Source of the DNA: Pontederia crassipes
Taxonomy: Eukaryota > Streptophyta > Magnoliopsida > Commelinales > Pontederiaceae
Length of the DNA stretch: 64,000 nucleotides
Assembly: GCA_030549335.1 (NCBI GenBank)
Contig: CM060188.1
Span: 42,745,696-42,809,695, forward strand
Direction of reading: 5' to 3'
The translations under genes and the position numbers were made by a program. Under the pieces are notes generated by a model, which saw only the letters and a program-made list of their open reading frames with translations, had not been told where the DNA came from and searched no databases. This document shows positions 37,826-49,603 of this stretch, in pieces. Positions within the stretch are counted from its first letter, which is position 1. Each line of letters starts with the position of its first letter.

Positions 37826-38237
37826 ATATATTATATTAGTATTAAATTATTTTAAAATAGTACATTTATGTTTATTTTAAATAAAATTTTATATTTTATT
37901 TTATATATAATAAATAATTACTTTACCATTTAATTTATTTTCTCTTTTATTTTTTTAACTATTTTATTCATTTATCTTAAAAAATAAAAATGATAAATTG
38001 GGAGAGAGAGGAAAGAGGAGGGAGAGTAGTAGTTTAATTTGGTAACAAGAGAATTAATAAAAGATGAGTTAATTTGGTCAAATAAAAACTATATCCAAAT
38101 AAGATTTATTTAATTTTATTCTTTCATATCTCACCTCATCCCTTCTTAGGCATCAAATATAAGAGATAAAATATAAATAGTTAGAAAAAAAGATAATATC
38201 AAATGTTGGAATATATATATATACACATACATATATA

Positions 38238-38394
38238 GGAAATAATGTTGAGGAGGCTAGACTGACCTACTCCTCTCCTCCCGTCCAATGCTCATCGGAC
38301 GGATGAGGAGAAAATGCGCGGTTCAGGCATTATGGATCGACGGATAGGAAAGCAGTCTATCACGGTTTGATCGTGAGGTCTAGCACGGAGTCCT
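38238..38394 (+). repeat. Left terminal inverted repeat of the Mutator-like element
   Basis: Pairs with 51606-51762. The similarity stops after CTAGCACG. Small indels and transitions separate the two arms. Confidence 0.85.
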
Positions 38395-38439
38395 GAAAGC
38401 TTAAATGTGTCTTCGGAGGCTATGTTTTGATCTGCCCTA

Positions 38440-38544
38440 ACGTGTGCCTCCGCCGGAATGTTCCCTCCTCCCACTGTGCTTCGCCGAGGCAGATCTCGCC
38501 TCTCGTCGTACTTCGCCGGGTAGATCTGGCTTCCCGCTCGTCGC
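38440..38544. repeat. GC-rich minisatellite, part left of the hAT
   Basis: Two to three units around CTTCGCCGAGGCAGATCTCGCC, the same unit as at 42632-43065. The hAT insertion splits one array into these two parts. Confidence 0.75.
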
Positions 38545-38896
38545 TAGGGATGGCACCCGACCCTGTTCGGGACAAGGGACACCACTTCCGTCCCGAACCC
38601 GACGATCCGCCCCTATCTCCGACCCCGTCCCGAATCTTCGATCCGATGGAAATTTTATTCTCCGTTCCGATCCTCGCGGGGCCCCGAATCCCTACGGGGA
38701 TCTCGATTTCCGAAATTTTTTATTAAATAATGTGAAAAAATTAGAAAATAACCAACTATTATAAAGTATTCATGCACACAATTATAAATATATGACTATT
38801 ATAAATTCTACAACATAAAATTCAAATTTTGACACAATTTCTATCGCAACATAATTTTCAAATTCTACCACAACACTAAACAAGTTTCATAACATA

Positions 38897-39430
38897 AAGT
38901 TTAAACTACAGCATCATATATTTTAACATAAATAAGATGACATTCATCATTTTTCTTCATTTCATCCTTCACCCATTTGCAAAGTGTCCTGCAACTTAAT
39001 AAAAAATGATTAGTAGAATAAATCTAAATTGAATAAAATTAAAAAATGATAAAAAATTGCCACAACTTCATCATTCAATCATCCACATCTTCATCTTTGT
39101 TGAACACACTTTCCACCACAACATAATTTTCAAATTCTACCTTAACATAAAGTTTAAATTATAACACCAAATATTTTAACATAAAGTTTTCACCATAAGT
39201 TTCTTAACATAAAGTTTAAATTACAACACCAAATATTTTAACAACATTTATAAATGTTCAACAAGAGGAATTCATCAATTTTCTTCATTTTTCTTTCACC
39301 CATTTGCAAAGTTTCCTAAAAGTTGATAAATAAATGATTAATACAATAAAACTAAATTGAATAAAATTAAAAAATGATAAAAAGTTACCACAATTTCATC
39401 ATTCAATCATCTACATCTTCATATTCGTTG
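38897..39430. repeat. About 310-bp direct duplication in the hAT 3' region
   Basis: 38897-39117 and 39207-39427 share, in order, ACATAAAGTTTAAA, CACCCATTTGCAAAGT, TAAATTGAATAAAATTAAAA and TTCATCATTCAATCATC. Two shorter partial copies of the ACATAAAGTTTAAATTA phrase lie between (39146 and 39190). Confidence 0.75.
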
Positions 39431-39542
39431 ATTGTGTAAAAAGCACACTTTTCATTAGAAGGACCAAATAAAAAAGCATTGTTACTTTAAAAAAATGACA
39501 CATTATAATTTATTAAATGAATGATAAATTGTAACATTTTAA

Positions 39543-41591
39543 TATGTTATGCAACCAATCTTGATAACACACCAATGCTTCAACAGTGTCTTCTTTCAAT
39601 CTACTATGGTGTGTACTCAATACACGACCTTCAATACTAAATGTAGATTCTGAAACAGCTGTAGAAATGAGAATAGCTAAAAAGTCCCTTGCAATCTTTT
39701 GTAGAGTTGGGTACTTTAATCCAATTTGTTTTCAATAACTCGATATGTCAAACATTCCATAATTTGACTTAACAATTAAAACAGGCTCTTCTAAATAATT
39801 TTTCAATTCTGATTTCAAACTATTTTATGAAGAAGTCTCAACTAAAAAATCAATATAAGCACACTTCCATTTTTGTTTTTTCGATGGAGGACCCATTTTT
39901 GTTATAACTAGAGATGAAGAATTAACAAGTGCACTTCTAGTATCATTAGCTTGATATTCAAGATGTAAATCTTCACACAACCTTTTTATCTTCTCCAATT
40001 CATTGTTGCTTTGGCTTCCATATAGCTTTGAAAAAAAATAGTTCAACAACTTCATCTTATATCTTGGATCCAAAATAGCTTCTACTGTCATCACTCCATT
40101 ATTTTTTTTCCAATACTTGTCAAATTTAGAACTCATAATCAAAGCCATCATTTGAATAACTTGATTAGGAGAAGAAAGCCATTCATACAAAGAAATTCTT
40201 ACTTCACAAACTTTGAGAAAATAAGCATTTAAAGTTGGATAGTTAAAATCATAAAATAGTTCAATTATATCAAAAAAAAACTTTCAACTTATCACAAACT
40301 TCAAATACCATTATCCAATCTTCAGCACTAGGGTAATATCATTCAGAATTACGTTGCTTTAAACGATCAAAAATATTTTTATATGGTAAAACATAGGCCA
40401 TCATCAAATAAGTAGAATTCCATCTAGTTTTGCAATCTTGCACAAGTTTTTTTGGAATAAGCAATGTTCAATCGCCTACATGTATCACCAAATCTTTCTT
40501 CCCTTTTGAGTGTACCAGCCCAAAAACTAACACATTCTCTAATATTTTTCAAAGAATCTTTAATTTTAGATAAACCATCTTTGACAATCAGATTCAGAAT
40601 ATGAGCACAACATCACATATGAAATATTATTCCACCCAAAATAAAAGAAGTTGAAGGAATCTTATCAAAAATCAAGGGAATCATGGCATCATTGATTGAG
40701 CAATTATCAACAATTAGAGTTGATACCTTTCTATCCAAATTTCAATCATATAGACAATTCAAAAGAACCTTCGAAAGCACTTCGGCATTATGCGGCGCCG
40801 AAACATAAAGAAACCTATAAGAATAAAAATGATGCATGTTAAAATTTATAGTTTCAAAAGTATATAATAAATATAATATCAAGAGTAATCAATCAATTAC
40901 CTCACAAGTCAGTGTTGCAAAGTCCAATTGTCATCGATAAAATGAGCTGTAATGGCCATATAACCTTTATTTTGATTACTAGAAGTCCACATATCAGTAG
41001 TTATTGCAATACGACTTGAATTTCTTTCAAGAATATTTGATGTCTTATCCTTCTCAATTCCAAATAGCTTCATAATATCACTTTTTATAGTATTACGAGA
41101 AACCACCTTGAATAAAGGTTGCATAGCATCACAAAATCGTCTAAACCCAACATGATCAACTATAGAAAGAGGATACTCATGAAGGACAATCATATTTGCA
41201 AGTTCCTTCCTTGCAACATCTTGACTAAATGAATAATTGCCAACAACAAATGTATCACCTTTATTGTCTAAAGTTGGTGATTTTTTAGAGTTGTTTGCTT
41301 TGGTCCTCTTGTTGTACAAAAACTTACAAATTTTTAGATGATCATGCAAATGCTTAGTTCTATTTTTTGTATCACCATAAATATTCTTTTGACAATACTT
41401 GCATATTTCACGAAATTTTCCATCAATTAATTCTCTATGATAATGACTCCATGCTTGAGAAGTTAAATCTTTTTTGTTTGGACTTCCTTCTTCCTTCTGA
41501 TTTTCATTTTCGGAACTTGCTGGGGTATTCTCGGATTGAATTGCATTGCTTTCAACTGGAGTGATAGATTGATTATCCGCTCCATCTATTT
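39543..41591 (-). pseudogene. hAT transposase (BED finger, core, dimerisation domain), broken
   Basis: The main exon, 41591 to 40901 on the minus strand, follows an acceptor TTATGCAG. It encodes an acidic N-terminal stretch and then a BED zinc finger: SQAWSHYHRE...CKYCQ...H-HDHLKIC, about 45 residues. The hAT core follows (FRRFCDAMQPLFKVVSR; RIAITTDMWTSSNQ, which contains the first catalytic Asp). After an intron, 40820-40400 shows STLIVDNCSINDAM and CCAHILNLIVKDGL with stops. 40190-39825 holds the middle region, including AILDPRYKMKLLNYFF. 39710-39543 encodes the dimerisation domain, YPTLQKIARDFLAI, STAVSESTFS and VEALVCYQDWL. Stops in the 40200-40800 segment show it is inactive. A longer frame reads upstream to 42288, but through an intron and a repeat array, and is probably not translated. 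Confidence 0.85.
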
Positions 41592-41659
41592 CTGCATAAA
41601 AATTTAAATTAATTAAAATGTGAGCAATTAAAAAAATTACAAAAAAATCACAAATAAAA

Positions 41660-42000
41660 AAATTGCTCTGCACAGTGCGCAGAGGTGAGTCACCTCTACG
41701 CACTGCGCAGAGGCAACGCATAGTGTCGCAGCTTTGTGCGCAGTGCGCAGAGGCGACACTGTGCGTCGGCGATTTCGCCTCTGCACGCAGTGCGCAAAGA
41801 TGATCACCTCTGCGCACCGCATAGAGGCGATTTCTCGACGGCAGCGGCGAAATCGCTGCCACCTCTCGATCGATTTTGCCTCTGCGCACTGTGCGCAGAG
41901 GCGATTTCATAGCCACGACGACGAAATTGTCGTCGTCCAGTGCGCAGAGGCGAAATCGGTCGAAAGGAGCGGCGGCGAAATCGCCTCTGCGTAGACGATT
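41660..42000. repeat. GCGCAGAGGCGA array in the hAT 5' region
   Basis: About ten copies of TGCGCAGTGCGCAGAGGCGA-like units at irregular spacing on both strands, containing the palindrome TGCGCA. It lies upstream of the BED exon, so it may be a subterminal transposase-binding array or a leader. Open frames across it are repeat by-products. Confidence 0.75.
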
Positions 42001-42631
42001 TCGGCCGCTGCCTCTTTCGTCCAGGACGACCACGATGACATCGTCGTCCCTTTCGGCCGTCGACCATGACGACCACACCACGACGACCACATGACGACGA
42101 CCATGGCAATCCCCTCGACGACGACCCGCCCTCAACGATGATGACCCGCCCTCGACGATGACGCCCTCGACGATGACGTTGAAAATGGAATCATCGCCAG
42201 AGATGACATTGATCACGGACGAAGAGAAGCTGACGGTCGGCGGGCCGGCGGCTAGGCGAGTGGTTTCGACGATGGCCGACTGGGTCACTGTAGGTTGTAG
42301 GGTTGATGTGTTTCAGACTTGAGAGAAATGGAGAAAGAAAAGGGTTGTTAGGATTTAATGTTATATATATATATATATATGTGTGTGTAAAATGAATGAT
42401 TCAGATGTAATCTAATAAATATAATTATAATAATTATTAATTATAAATAGTTTATCAAGAATTCGAGACCCCGACGGGGCGGGGGAACTACCCCCGCCCC
42501 GATCCCCGAAAGGGGAGGGGGTAGTTTGGCCCCCATCCCCGCCCCCGCGGGGAAAATAATCCCCGAATGCGGGGACCCAATTGGGGAATCCTCGCGGGGC
42601 CCCGCGGGGGTGGGGAATATTGCCACCCCTA

Positions 42632-43065
42632 CTCGTCACGCTTTGTCGGGGTAGATCTCGCCTCTCGCCGCACTTCGCCGGGGTAGATCTGGCCCATCGT
42701 GCTTTGTCGAGGCAGATCTGTCCCATCGTGCTTCGTCGTGGCAGATCTCGCCTCTCGCCACGCTTCGTCGGGATAGATTTGGCCTCCTGCTCGCCGAGGT
42801 AGATCTGGCCGCCCGCTCGCCATGCTTCGTCGAGGCAGATCTCTCCTCTCGCCACGCTTCATTGGGGTAGATCTGGCCTCCCGCTCGCCGCGCTTCGTCG
42901 GGGTAGATCTGGCTGCCCGCTCGCCGTCGCTGAGGCAGATATCGTCTCTCGCCGTGCCTCGTCGGGGTAGATCTTACCTCTCGTCGCGCCTCTTGCTGCC
43001 CTTCGCTGCCGGAACGCTGTCGGAACGAGGTAGATCTAGACTCTCCCCGTGCTTCGCCTTCCTAC
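42632..43065. repeat. About 36-bp GC-rich minisatellite, part right of the hAT
   Basis: Some eleven imperfect units around CTTCGTCGGGGTAGATCTGGC with CCTCCCGCTCGCCG spacers. The unit length is near a multiple of three, so open frames appear on both strands; none looks like a real protein. Confidence 0.85.
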
Positions 43066-43756
43066 CCTAACGCGATGACGGCCACGGAACGAACGCCATC
43101 GCATGCCCAACGGAACGAGACAAATCTATGTTAGTGTCCTCTTCCCCTCTCCTCTTCTTTTCATTTTGTATGTCCATCTACTTCATACCTAACTCGATTC
43201 CTCAATCTCCAATGAGTAGCAAACGACCTCCCACAGTGAAGGTGAAGGACTTGCAAGGTCCACTCTCCCCCTCAATCATGTTTATACAAATGGAGAAATT
43301 TCATGTAGTAATAATGCAGGAGAAATTTCATGTAGAAATTTCATTATTTAAACATGTTGTCTCCAACAAATGGCACAAGTTAATGATGCAGCAAAGTAAA
43401 GTATGAAATCAGAAACATCAACATCTTGTAGGTAACATGACAAAATCAGAAAGCATGAAACATATCCTCCAATCCATCTGCATATGCATATAAACAAGAA
43501 AGCATTCAAACTCCATCAAGTTGTATTGTGCCATTTTGTTACTGGTGAACAGCTCAATTTTGTTTCTTTTTTGTGGTTTGCCACGTGAGAACATTATTTT
43601 CTGAAACAAATCAGTATGTTGGACTTATGTGAAGCTTAGTTATGTGATCCAATTAAAGTGCAAACTAGTGAGGGATCTGTGATGCTTAGCTTATTATATT
43701 TTTTTATTTAATAATAATTATACTTGTCCCACATGTAGAGATTGTGGTCATACAAA

Positions 43757-44140
43757 ATGACACCCAAATGTTACTGCCAACATGTAGCAGTAGTACGAAC
43801 GTCTTGGACTGAACAAAATCCTGATTGTAGGTTTTACGGATGTCCATTTTTTAGGGTGAGTATTAAATTTACAGTTTCTACATTGCATTACAATGAAAAA
43901 TGTGTGTATCTAAATTTTGTTTTCTTATACAGCAATAGCGAGCGTGCAAATTTTTCAAGTGGATGGATTCATTTTTTGGGTCATGACCTAGTCGAGTGAT
44001 TAACGGCTTATTATGCGGGATGGATAGGTTGGAAGCTCTAAATGATATCGAAGATGAAATTGTGATCAATAGGGAAGAATTGAAGATCAAATCATCGTTA
44101 ATAGGGACGGTATCAATGTATTTTGTAAATTTCTTATTGT
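43757..44140 (+). pseudogene. GRF-type zinc finger gene inside the Mutator-like element
   Basis: From ATG 43757 the frame encodes CYCQHVAVVRTSWTEQNP, then CRFYGCPFF, the first half of a GRF zinc finger (C-x-C ... NP-RRFYGCP). An intron follows, donor GTGAGT near 43856 and acceptor ACAG at 43932. The second half reads ACKFFKWMDSF, supplying the last Cys and the F-x-W signature. A LEALNDIEDEIVINREELKIK coiled-coil-like tail and a hydrophobic end complete it. A TAG two codons into exon 2 and another stop after DSFFGS indicate decay. Plant GRF proteins of this size bind nucleic acid by inference only. The gene points towards the transposase gene, tail to tail. Confidence 0.65.
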
Positions 44141-45060
44141 GTTAGTTGGAGTTGTAGCCATGTGGTTCGTGTTTATGTAAGTACTTTGTTCATGTTAACT
44201 CCTTATGTAACTTCTTAACTCCTTATGTAACTTCTTAACTCCTTATGTAACTTCTTGTTCGTGCTTATGTAAGAAAATTTGCAACTCCAACACAATTTTG
44301 TTCACGTGTTATCTGGACAACTCTACGATATTACATCCTTTTATGCTGTGCAACTCCAACACAATTCTTAACTCCTCATGTAACTCCATGGCACCTCCAA
44401 TGACTTCAATAAACTTATCCATATCAAACAGAAATAGAAGAACAAGCGACCATTAACTGCAAACAATTCTCATTGAATCGGTGATTCAATACTGCTGCCC
44501 ATGAGGAGGCTGAGTGCAAAATTACACGTTCGGATTGATCACATCTCGAACTACAAAATTAAGTTGCTTTTCAAATATAACATTCAGCTTCATTTGAGCA
44601 TGCAGTGAACATATTGCACATAACTACAATTTGGATCTTTGAAGTAGTTCCAAACTTGAAAAACTACAGGAATATTGAATACACAAAATTAACTTGAAAA
44701 ACTGCACATATTGCACATAATTCTCCTATCGTCAGCCTCATACGCAAAATGAAAGTGAATACAAAAAAGCAGTGAAGCATAGATTTACGAAAGTTTCCAA
44801 CATGAAATGATTCAAAGAAAGATCCAAAAGAATGCTTTCAGTTATTGAATCTGTTAGCACGTAGTAGCACAAGAAAGTGAACTTGGCGTACACATACATC
44901 CAACACAATACACACACAGAAACACACATCCACAACTGAGCTCCAGGTAAGATGCAGCAAGGTGATCTGAATTGAAAATGCAACAAGAACTCATCATCTT
45001 CAGAATCTGTCAAAATTGAAAATTATTTTCATTAGTGAATATTGAATGTGCAAAGCATTA
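44141..45060. other. Spacer between GRF and FAR1-type genes
   Basis: It contains a short tandem phrase TAACTCCTTATGTAACTTCT (three copies, 44198-44260). On the minus strand a short acidic segment DSEDDEFLLHF (about 44970-45010) could be a last exon of the transposase. Otherwise nothing is recognised. Confidence 0.4.
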
Positions 45061-45224
45061 ATTATTTGAATATGAAATAAAAAACTAACATTGGAATGTG
45101 TTGCAAATAGTTATATGCCTTATTGTCTCCCGTCACTTTGGCAATCTTGTTTATAATTTGAGGCATACATGTTAAAAGTAGACTTGGAATATGATAACAG
45201 TTAGGGTAGTATATTACCTTAAGT

Positions 45225-45722
45225 AATGGACATGTTCTCTTATTATGTCCATTTTTCTCGCATGTTTCACATCTTCTTTTCTTAGCTTCTTGGGACATAG
45301 AAATTTCAACACCTGATTTAATCCTATTAAAATTGCTTGGCCTTCCCTTGGATTTAACACGAAGTGGGTCGTGTATGACAAATTGGGATTCTTGTAAATT
45401 GACACAACTTGATTGGGTTCCAACATATTCACTAGTACTTGAATGGACCCCACTTGTGTATGCTTCATTTGCTTCCACAACATTTGCAACATCGAATGCG
45501 CTGAACTTTTTTATCACATCGTCGATAATTGGAGCACCAAACTGTAAATGTTTAGGGGATTTCAACCCCATTTCTTCTACTTTCCATAAGTTGCTTTGCC
45601 AACCTAAATTTTCAATAGGACTTAGGAAGTCATTACAAAAGGAATCCACATAAAAAATCGCATGTGGATTTGTATGTCTTGCATTTATGGTCCAGCGATA
45701 AAGTATATATCCCTCGGGTATG
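45225..45722 (-). pseudogene. FAR1-type MULE transposase, C-terminal part
   Basis: Directly beyond the copia LTR the minus strand reads PEGYILYRWTINARHTNPHA, the end of the SWIM region of FAR1-like transposases. About 100 poorly conserved residues follow. A basic tail with RVKSKGRPSNFNRIKSGVE and the zinc knuckle CETCEKNGHNKRTC then matches the usual C terminus of this family. A possible donor GTAATA follows CPLLK near 45225. The upstream part lies at 49600-50910, on the other side of the copia. Confidence 0.85.
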
Positions 45723-45990
45723 TGATGGGAAAATCCGAGAATAAGGAGAGAAGATCGCAGAGAGATTGCAGAAAAATAGAGGAGACACACGAATTTACCC
45801 AGGTTCACCCTTGAGATAAGGGCTACGTCCTGCAAAGAGGTTCCACTATATCGTTTAGGTTTTCAGCCACCACACCAAATTACATCAGAAATTAGGCTAT
45901 TAATAGCCTCTCCAAACCGGGTTTAAAACCCAAACAAACAGAGAAAAAACCTAATCCGAACCACACGGGCCAGCTAAACAAAAGCCCAAA
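45723..45990 (-). repeat. 3' LTR of the deleted copia
   Basis: Differs from the partner LTR by only a handful of bases, so this copia is much younger than the copia at 24502-32054. Confidence 0.88.
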
Positions 45991-46856
45991 CAATCCGGAA
46001 CTCCTTCTACCATCTGACTTGATGCTATAGTGGAGAGTCCTTTTTCACTGATATGGCCTAATCTCCGATGCCACAACATAGATTTGTTGTCTTCATCTTC
46101 TTTGGCCTCTTCAGAAATAAATCCGCAGCCCATAGATATTGTCTCTCCGAGCAACTTGTACAACGTGCCATAGCGAACCCCTCGTGCAATTACAATCGAC
46201 CCTCTGATCATCTTGCACGAATCCTTATCGCAACTGAATATAACACCCGAGTCAGCCATTGTACCAACAGATAATAAACTCCTGCTCATAAGTGGTATAT
46301 GCATCACATCTGGTAGAGTCTTCACCGTGCCATCATTCATCCTCAACTTCACCCTGCCACGTCCAACAATCTGAACCGCAGTGTCATCTCCGAGCATGAC
46401 ATCTCCACCATTATACTCCTCATATTCACAGAATCAGTGTTTATGAGGCGTCATGTGGTACGAAGCACCAGTGTCGATAAGCCAGACATCTTTATCTGAC
46501 TGTGCCGTACATGCAAAAGCCACATACATATCTCCTGCCTCAGCCTCCTTTTTGTCCGAGGTTGACTCAGCTTCTTTCTTATGAACCGGCTTGTTTTTGC
46601 AATCTCGCTTCAGATGGCCCCACTCTTGACATCTCCAGCATTGCACCTTCTTATCCTTACTCTTCGAACGCCCACGAGATTTGGATCTCCCTCTCTGATT
46701 TTGATTCCTTTCTGGTTGCCTTCCTCTGGCCGCCAGCGCCTCTTTACCAGAACTTGCTGATCCCTTTCTCCGTATTTCCTCTGATAACAAGGCAGCACAT
46801 ACACTTTCATACGAAAGTTCTTTATCCCCGCCACCAATCACAACAATCAGATTGTC
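45991..46856 (-). pseudogene. Copia gag zinc knuckle, protease and pre-integrase piece
   Basis: On the minus strand, from the solo LTR downwards: the last part of gag with the zinc knuckle CWRCQEWGHLKRDC, then the aspartic protease site WLIDTGASYHMTPH (near 46434-46480). A stop at 46434-46436 follows. Then come LPDVMHIPLMSRSLLSVGTM and the GAG-pre-integrase signature MLWHRRLGHISEKGL (near 46040-46085). It runs straight into LTR sequence, so the rest of pol has been lost by deletion. Confidence 0.85.
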
Positions 46857-48644
46857 TGATGCATGCAAAATACAACATATTTTAGTTAATTATTTTAATT
46901 AAATTTTCTATATTTTGATCATGACATGCATCATTTTTAGTCACTTTTAATCATAATTCCGGATTTATCAACTTTAATTATTAAAATCGCTGAATATTTT
47001 AATTGTGGATGGATTAACTATATTTTGATAATTATTTGCAGGAAAATTCAAATCTCGGCCGAAATTCAAAGAAATTCCTTACGGCCAAGATTTGACTTTA
47101 CACCCAAGTCGTTACGGCCGAGATTCAAAAGGAGTAACAAGATTTAATTCTTTGTTACGGCTAAGATTTGAAGGAGTAAAGATAAATAATTTTGGGCGTA
47201 ATGGCATGAAGATAAAGATGTTACGGCCGAAATTTGGAGGGCGTAATGGCATGAAGATGAAGGTGTAACAATCAATTGATTTTATCTTTTGGGCGTAACA
47301 AGATAAGTTCATTCCTTACGGCCGAGATTTGGAGGGAGTAATGGCAATTGAAATTATCCGTTTTGGCCGATATACGAAGGTGTAAAGATAAAATTGTTTG
47401 GGCGTAAAGATAAAAGGATTTTTATCTTTTGGGAGTAATGGAAAGGAGTAAAGATAAAATATTTTCCTTACGGCCAAGACTCTTTGGGCGTAAAAAGATA
47501 AGAAAGATTTATCTTTGGGCGTAATGATAAAATGATTTATCTTTGGCCGAGTTTATCTTATAATTTTAAAGTCAACCGTACGATGTTACGGCCGAGATCA
47601 AATTGAAGGCCGTCCGCACCCTATAAATACGTGAAGAATCCATCGTTTCAATTCGTGCTCTGAAGTTCAGGTTTCTTCCACGGCGAGTCGTGAGCTCTGC
47701 AGGCTACGACCAAGAGGAGAGAGGTGCGACGGCTGGAGGTTGATCGCGACCCTGATCAAGTCCGAGAGGCTGCCCGACTGTCTGCCCAATTCGAGAGCTC
47801 TACTTCTATTTTGGGTGTAATTCTTTCGATTATTATTGTTATTTTGTTATTATCTCTCCAGAATTTCTAGGATGAACTCCATATTTTTAGGATTATTATT
47901 TTAGGAGATTATTAATTGAAGGGAAATGTTTGGACCCCATTTTATTTGTTTTAATCTTTTCTGATCAATTATTAATTGTGCTTAATGCTTTGATATTAGT
48001 TAATTAAATTTCCGAATTAGGCTATACCAGTTTGTGGAGTGTTTAATTTCAAAATTTATTATACTAATTATAATTGATTTTATTTGGAATTAATAATTGA
48101 CATAAATTTGATAACTAGTGTGTGGAGAATCAAGTTTGTGTGGTCTATTAATCTATACCAGTTTGTGGAGTGATTAATAGTCTAGAGAATTCAATTTAAT
48201 GCATCTTAATTTTAATATGATTTTGGGGGTACCAGTCGTGGAGACTTCAATTCTTATTAAATTAATATAGTTCTATATGATTAAATTGAGGGATGCCAGT
48301 CGTGGAGACCACAAGTTAATCATGGTAGATTACTTTAGGGAGACTCTAATCCATCTTTAAAGATTAAATTTATCTTTTATGGTTCAAATATTTATCCTGA
48401 TCTATTTTCATCCTAAGGCCTAACTTCAACACCATTATCTTATCATTATCTTATTTTTCTTTATTTCATTTCATAAAACTTCTTTCCAAAAATTCATGTT
48501 TTTCCTCTCTTATTAATTTATAAATCCAGATATTGAATTAATAATATTCCTCGTGGGTTCGACACTCTTACTCCTTTTTACTATATTACTTGAGCGACTA
48601 GTGCACTTGCTAGAAAATTTTATTGTTACAAATACAACGCATCA
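46857..48644 (+). mobile_element. Ty3/gypsy-like solo LTR inserted in copia gag
   Basis: The element starts TGATGC and ends GCATCA, a perfect inverted terminus, and is flanked by the 5-bp duplication TTGTC (46852-46856 and 48645-48649). Removing it with one duplication restores a continuous gag frame. A TATA-like CCTATAAATACG at 47622 with a GC-richer leader, an array of ACGGCCGAGATT motifs upstream, and an end of the form CTCGTGGGTTCGACACTC...GTGCACTTGCTAG fit a plant Tat/Athila-like LTR. No internal region is present. Confidence 0.85.
47050..47600. repeat. Array of ACGGCCGAGATTT / GGGCGTAATGATAAA motifs in the solo LTR
   Basis: About twenty alternating short motifs upstream of the TATA-like box at 47622, at irregular 20-40 bp spacing. 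They may be enhancer-like sites in the U3 region. Confidence 0.7.
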
Positions 48645-49159
48645 TTGTCCCATGAATCCGGCAGCGAACAGAGCAATGTTATTGCCTTATCATCATCTTG
48701 AAACTTAACACCGATTGATACAAGTTGACTGATCACCGTGTTAAAGTTATAAAGATGGGTAGAAAACGAGTCACCCTCCTGCATCCGAAGATTGTACAAT
48801 TTCTTTTTCAGAAATAACTTGTTAACCAACGACTTACTTTGATATAGGGATTCCAACTTCCTCCACAGATCTCTGGCAGTAGGTTCGCCCATCACATTCG
48901 TAAGAATTGAATCCGCGAGACACAGCCGAATCAAACCCTTCGCCTTTCTATCAATCCGATCCCACTCTTTGATCGCCTTTGGATCTGTCTGACTGGAGGA
49001 GGCCTCGTCCGCGACCTTCGCCGCCTCCATGCCTGGTCTCTCCTTCTCGATTGCCGTCCAAAGATCTCGATCACAAAGGAGATCCTCCATCTTCATCTTC
49101 CAGAGATCAAACCGTGTTCCATCAAATTTTTCTATCTCGATTCGCGACCCTCCTGACAT
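48645..49159 (-). pseudogene. Copia gag, N-terminal part
   Basis: The frame starts at ATG 49159 (MSGGSRIEIEKFDGTRFDLW), about 35 bp after the primer-binding site. It covers the UBN2-type gag domain (DLWRKLESLYQSKSLVNKLF; FNTVISQLVSIGVKFQDDDKA) up to LPDSWDN, where the gypsy LTR interrupts. The continuation lies at 46434-46851. Intact until the insertion, about 170 codons. Confidence 0.88.
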
Positions 49160-49206
49160 CTCGAATAAACCCTAATTCCTTGAACAACATGTGCTCTGAT
49201 ACCAAT

Positions 49207-49473
49207 TGATGGGAAAATCCGAGAACAAGGAGAGAAGATCGCAGAGAAATTGCAGAAAAATAGAGGAGACACACGAATTTACCCAGGTTCACCCTTGAGA
49301 TAAGGGCTACGTCCTGCAAAGAGGTTCCACTATATCGTTTAGGTTTTCAGCCGCCACACCAAATTACATCAGAAATTAGGCTATTAATAGCCTCTCCAAA
49401 CCGGGTTTAAACCCAAACAAACAGAGAAAAAACCTAATCCGAACCACACGGGCCAGCTAAACAAAAGCCCAAA
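49207..49473 (-). repeat. 5' LTR of the deleted copia
   Basis: The LTR adjacent to the primer-binding site, hence 5' in the element's minus-strand orientation. Beyond it lie about 130 bp (49474-49603) that fit neither the copia nor the FAR1 family and may be a small additional insertion or an intron. Confidence 0.85.
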
Positions 49474-49603
49474 ACCCGTCTAGCAATACTGTTAATTGGG
49501 TAATACTCAGATTCCCCTAAGCTCACGTGGGCGAACCCGGTGTGAGAAACAAGGGACCCTGAAGTATTCACCAACTCTAACAGTATGGAGCCCACTCCTT
49601 TCT

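Larger units (their letters stand above)
38545..42631 (-). mobile_element. Complete hAT transposon, 4.1 kb
   Basis: The terminal inverted repeats are TAGGGATGGCA at the left and TGCCACCCCTA at the right, 10 of 11 matching. The flanks CTCGTCGC (38537-38544) and CTCGTCAC (42632-42639) are an 8-bp duplication with one transition, as expected for hAT. Both ends are followed by C/G-rich subterminal sequence (38552-38700 and 42465-42620). The transposase gene runs on the minus strand and is broken. The 3' region holds a duplicated segment and the 5' region a GCGCAGAGGCGA array. Confidence 0.9.
45723..49473 (-). mobile_element. Internally deleted Ty1/copia element in the MULE transposase gene
   Basis: Two nearly identical direct repeats of about 268 bp (45723-45990 and 49207-49473) are the LTRs. 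TGATGGGAAAATCC starts both on the plus strand. On the minus strand the high-coordinate LTR is followed at once by TGGTATCAGAGC (complement at 49193-49204), the initiator-Met tRNA primer site. The body encodes gag, a protease start and a GAG-pre-integrase piece; integrase, reverse transcriptase and RNase H are absent. No matching 5-bp duplication was found, so the outer ends may have suffered deletion. A gypsy solo LTR is nested at 46857-48644. Confidence 0.88.

Noticed and set aside
41600..42288. Upstream 230 codons of the long hAT frame as real protein
   Set aside because: They run through an AT-rich intron-like segment and the GCGCAGAGGCGA array; similarity to hAT transposases begins only after the acceptor at 41592.
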